Of a stretch of 64,000 bases of DNA, positions 61,183-64,000 are shown piece after piece (within the stretch, counting starts at the first letter, position 1; the number at the start of each line of letters is the position of its first letter). The stretch is taken from positions 124,001 through 188,000 of the forward strand of contig NZ_JAATOM010000001.1 in NCBI RefSeq assembly GCF_019207085.1. The letters run 5' to 3'. The notes below the pieces were generated by a model. It made no database searches. It was not told the DNA's origin and saw only the letters and a program-made list of their open reading frames with translations. The DNA is from Variovorax sp. dw_308. Lineage in GTDB: Bacteria; Pseudomonadota; Gammaproteobacteria; Burkholderiales; Burkholderiaceae_C. The translations under genes were made by a program, and so were the position numbers.

Positions 61183-62913
61183 CTACTGCATCTGCTCCAG
61201 GTTCCCGATGCGCACGAGCATCTCGGTGAACATCTGCATGTCGGCGTCCAGGTCAGCCACTTCCTTGAATTCCTTGGCGTTGTGCGCCGTGTATTTCTTG
61301 CCGGGCATCGCCGGTCCGAAGTTGATGGCGTTGGGCATCAGCTTGGCCGTGGTGCTGCCGGCGGTGGGCACGGGATTGGCCTCGAGGCCGGTGGTGTCGC
61401 CGAAGATGTTGAGCAGCGTGGAGAGCCACGCACCCTTGGGGTCGCGCGCCATCCAGTCGCCCTGGTTGTAGTCGATGGTGATCTTCGTGGCATGGGACGC
61501 GGCCCATGCTTCGACCTTGGCGGTGACGGCCTTCTGGAGTTCCTCGGGCGTGCGCCCGCGCGGCATGCGCACGTTGGCCGTGACTTCGAGCTTGCCGTCG
61601 TTCTCGCGGATGAGGTTGGGCGAGAAGGTCAAGGGTCCCATGAAGTCGTCCTTGTAGCCGAGGCCCATCTTCTCGCCGAGGTAGCCGGTGCCGTAGAGGT
61701 CGACCAGGTACTTCACTGCCTTCGCGTAGTGGTTGTTGGCGAGCGGCACGGCGGACTCCTGCAGGAACAACGCCAGGCGCGGCAGCGGGTTCACACCTTC
61801 CTCGGGACGCGAGCCGTGGGCGGAGACACCGGTCACCTTAACGTCCACGCTGTCGGCGCCCTGCGCGACATCGATCGCGAACTTGCCGCCCTGGCTTTCG
61901 TATTTCTGGATGAAGGCGGCCTTGGCGGCGTTCAGTTTCGCGGCGACGGTCGCCAGGTCGCCGCCCTTCAGCTTCGCGGTCGCGGTCTGCGGGACCGTGT
62001 TGGCGATCGCCGCGCCGGCCATGGCAACGATCGTGGTCGTCGTGCCGTCGGTGGGCTCGGCCGGGAAGAACACCTTCAACGCACCGGTTCCCTTCTCGGC
62101 CACCACGGCCGGGTACTTGCTGTCGAGCACGATGTTGTAGTCGGGCAGCGGGTTCCTGGCGCGGTAGTACTTCATCGCGCTGCCATCGCCTTCCTCGGTC
62201 GTCTCGATCATCAGGCGGATCGTGCGATCCAGCGGCAGGCCGCTTTCCTTCACCGTCTTCATCGCGAACAGCACGGCCGCGATCGAGCCCTTGTCGTCGA
62301 TGCTGCCGCGGCCATAGAGGTAGTCGCCCACGCGCGTGAGCTTGAAGGGGTCGAGCTTCGTGCCGTCGTCCAGCACCCATTCGCTCGCCACGACCGGCAC
62401 CACGTCGGCGTGCGTGAGGATGCCGAACTCGCCACCGGCCGAAGCCGTGTTGGCCGGCAGCTTGACTTCGAAGATGCGGTTGTCGACGTTGCGGTACTGC
62501 AGGCCGAAGTCCCGGGCCATGCCTTCGACCAGAGTGCCGAACTCGATGATGGCCTTGCTCTCGTGCGGCGGGATCTTGTCGTCGCGCACCGTCGGGATCG
62601 CGACCATGCGCGCGGTGGCGGCGATCACCGCGTCGTGGTTGCGCAGCCGGTTGTAGAGCCCGAGTAGCCGGCTGATGTTGGTGAGGTCGTCACCGGCGAG
62701 CGGGGCCTTCTTGCGGTACGCGTCGACGGCCGGCTGGAGTGCCGGGTCGGCCTTGGCTGCAGCGTCGAGGAAGGCGTTGAAGTCGGTCGAAGGCGAGGCT
62801 TGTTGCGAGGCGGCGAGCTTGTCGAGCCCGGGCTTCTTGATCGTGTCGGCCATCGTTGCCGAGGCCGCGAGCGCCAGCGCAAGGCCGAGTGGGAGGAGGG
62901 CGATTTGCTTCAT
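61183..62913 (-). CDS. exported M20-family dipeptidase
   Basis: A 576-residue zinc peptidase with a signal peptide of about 22 residues (MKQIALLPLGLALALAASATMA). Metal and catalytic motifs are ILTHADVVPV (first His and Asp), YGRGSIDDKGSIAAVLF (bridging Asp region) and MIETTEEGDGSAM (Glu pair, catalytic acid). HGSRPEEGVNPL marks the lid/dimer domain near residue 370, and KKYTAHNAKEFKEV supplies the last His. It resembles dipeptidase/Xaa-His-type (PepV/Sapep-like) members. The N-terminal export signal suggests a periplasmic role in peptide use. It is convergent with the small membrane protein gene. Confidence 0.9.
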   Translation of the reverse strand: MKQIALLPLGLALALAASATMADTIKKPGLDKLAASQQASPSTDFNAFLDAAAKADPALQPAVDAYRKKAPLAGDDLTNISRLLGLYNRLRNHDAVIAATARMVAIPTVRDDKIPPHESKAIIEFGTLVEGMARDFGLQYRNVDNRIFEVKLPANTASAGGEFGILTHADVVPVVASEWVLDDGTKLDPFKLTRVGDYLYGRGSIDDKGSIAAVLFAMKTVKESGLPLDRTIRLMIETTEEGDGSAMKYYRARNPLPDYNIVLDSKYPAVVAEKGTGALKVFFPAEPTDGTTTTIVAMAGAAIANTVPQTATAKLKGGDLATVAAKLNAAKAAFIQKYESQGGKFAIDVAQGADSVDVKVTGVSAHGSRPEEGVNPLPRLALFLQESAVPLANNHYAKAVKYLVDLYGTGYLGEKMGLGYKDDFMGPLTFSPNLIRENDGKLEVTANVRMPRGRTPEELQKAVTAKVEAWAASHATKITIDYNQGDWMARDPKGAWLSTLLNIFGDTTGLEANPVPTAGSTTAKLMPNAINFGPAMPGKKYTAHNAKEFKEVADLDADMQMFTEMLVRIGNLEQMQ

Positions 62914-63012
62914 GACGATGCTCCGCTGAATGTTTTAGTCGCAATGATGCATCCAGAACCAGGGCCGCACGTCGCACCTGCCTTGGTGGCCTGTAACAGG
63001 CCAATGCCGCAC

Positions 63013-64000
63013 TCAAGCGACGAGCATGCGGGTCACCGGATGGGCTGGCGCCAGCTTCTGCAATTGCGGCAGCCAGTTCAGCGCCTGCTCGCGCTGTCCG
63101 GCGTGCCATTCGCAAGAGGCGACCATGGTCAGCGCCTCGACGGTCGCGCCGTCATCCGGCGCACTGGACAACAGCGCCTGGCAGAGCCGGCGCGCATCGT
63201 CCATGTGTCCGCTGCGGGCAAAGCGTGTCGCCAGCCGGCCCATGTCGCGCGGTTTCAGCCGCACCGACGGTTTGGCCTGGTCGAGGTAGACCTTGTAGCT
63301 CTCGTGCTGGAATTCGACCGCGGCCTCGCTGCCGTCCTTCAAGCGAAAGATCTGCTTGGCCGCGCGGTGGAAGGCGTTGCTCGAAGGATGCAGGCGCGCG
63401 GTGTTGAAGAACGCGCGCAGCGTGGGCTGGTCTTCCGGCCTCAGCCTGGCAGCGGCTGCCCATTCGACGGCAGCGCGGTCGAACTGCAGCCGCGCGCTGA
63501 ACTGCGTGGCACGCTCGACGTGGTCATGGAACGGATCTGGCGGCGCCACCGGCGCCACCACCGGCTTGCTGCGCCGCGCCGCAGGCCACAGCAGCATCAA
63601 CAACGTGCCGGTGAGCAAGCCACCCAGGTGGGTCATGTAGCCGACGCCGGTGTGGCCGGTGACGTGCTGCACGAACTCGTTGACCATCCAGATCGGCAGC
63701 AGGATCAGCGCCGGCGCGGTGATGTAGTTGAAGTAGAAGAAGAACTGGTAGAAGAACCGGATGCGGCGCAGCTTGTAGATCAGCGCATACATCGCCATCA
63801 AGGCCGCGATCGCGCCCGAGGCGCCCAATCCGTAGCCGCCGCGCCCGCCATAGGCCCACATCGCCATGGCCGAGGCGCCCAGCGCGCCCAGCACATAGAA
63901 GCCCAGGTAGGTGGCGCGGCCCAGCGCCAGTTCGACGGTGAAGCCGAACAGGAACAGGAACACCATGTTGCCGATGAGATGGCTGGCGCTGGCGTGCAGG
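63013..64000 (-). CDS. rhomboid-family intramembrane serine protease, N-terminus beyond window
   Basis: A membrane protein whose start lies past the right edge; about 328 residues are visible. The frame enters with LHASASHLIGNMVFLFLFG, the rhomboid H-x-x-x-N motif. Catalytic residues are Ser in GLGASGAIAA and His in THLGGLLTG. The C-terminal half (about 160-317 of the visible part) is a soluble helical domain with TPR-like repeats and a final LPQLQKLAPAHPVTRML. Rhomboids cut transmembrane segments of partner proteins. This C-terminal TPR extension may select the partner. The substrate is unknown. Confidence 0.9.
   Translation of the reverse strand, partial: LHASASHLIGNMVFLFLFGFTVELALGRATYLGFYVLGALGASAMAMWAYGGRGGYGLGASGAIAALMAMYALIYKLRRIRFFYQFFFYFNYITAPALILLPIWMVNEFVQHVTGHTGVGYMTHLGGLLTGTLLMLLWPAARRSKPVVAPVAPPDPFHDHVERATQFSARLQFDRAAVEWAAAARLRPEDQPTLRAFFNTARLHPSSNAFHRAAKQIFRLKDGSEAAVEFQHESYKVYLDQAKPSVRLKPRDMGRLATRFARSGHMDDARRLCQALLSSAPDDGATVEALTMVASCEWHAGQREQALNWLPQLQKLAPAHPVTRMLVA

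Overview
The window is high-G+C chromosomal DNA with short intergenic gaps, many ATGA start/stop overlaps and gene families typical of Burkholderiales. Gene content (long-form QueF, DUF2277, DUF1161, DUF1348, an actP/acs acetate module, an itaconate-type operon) points to a Comamonadaceae relative, most like Variovorax. That is a recollection-based inference, not a search result. No rRNA, tRNA, CRISPR array, prophage or intact insertion sequence was seen.

Bases 2-11141 form one co-directional export cluster. It holds the end of a TolC-like outer-membrane channel, a periplasmic HlyD adaptor, a GAF-like/HlyD inner-membrane protein, and an M50 (site-2) metalloprotease fused to HlyD with a PqqD/RRE-like N-terminus. 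After a terminator and an AT-richer leader comes a 1750-residue surface or secreted protein with a LEPR-XLL-type N-terminal tag, a DUF4347 domain with a caspase-like His/Cys pair, thrombospondin-type-3 calcium repeats and six cadherin-like repeats. No ABC ATPase is visible in the cluster. This is the most interesting part of the window.

Bases 11294-22881 are mostly core genes: yaaA, a prolyl-4-hydroxylase-like oxygenase, an alpha/beta hydrolase and queF, a stand-alone receiver paired with a ChpT-like phosphotransferase candidate, topoisomerase IB, an acyltransferase, a DUF2459 protein, dinB, a glycolipid-binding-domain protein, a methyltransferase and a Pro/Ala-rich protein. Bases 22913-30095 hold an FMN-dependent hydroxy-acid dehydrogenase, a YccS-type FUSC protein, a TetR regulator divergent from a class IV aminotransferase over a clean palindrome, a DUF1348 protein, a repeat-rich gap (two palindrome-ended elements around a GGGGCT/GGGGCG tract) and cyanase.

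Bases 30123-37509 hold an MFS exporter, PBP1C and a run of small accessory genes (lipoprotein, DUF1330, DUF2277, DUF1161, a VOC-SRPBCC fusion, thioesterase, two GNATs). Bases 37637-44717 are an acetate-use island: acs, a divergent hybrid histidine kinase and OmpR-type regulator, then yjcH-actP. Two nearly identical 18-bp motifs about 70 bp from the start codons suggest shared control. Bases 44717-55226 hold a hypothetical protein, an isochorismatase-like hydrolase, a five-helix cytochrome-b-like protein, a 1994-residue bacterial alpha-2-macroglobulin with an intact CLEQ thioester, a TPR-like membrane protein and a DUF3883 protein. Bases 55252-60512 look like an itaconate catabolic operon (LysR, hydratase, acyl-CoA dehydrogenase, CoA-transferase, lyase). 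The window ends with a small membrane protein, an exported M20 peptidase and a rhomboid protease cut by the right edge.
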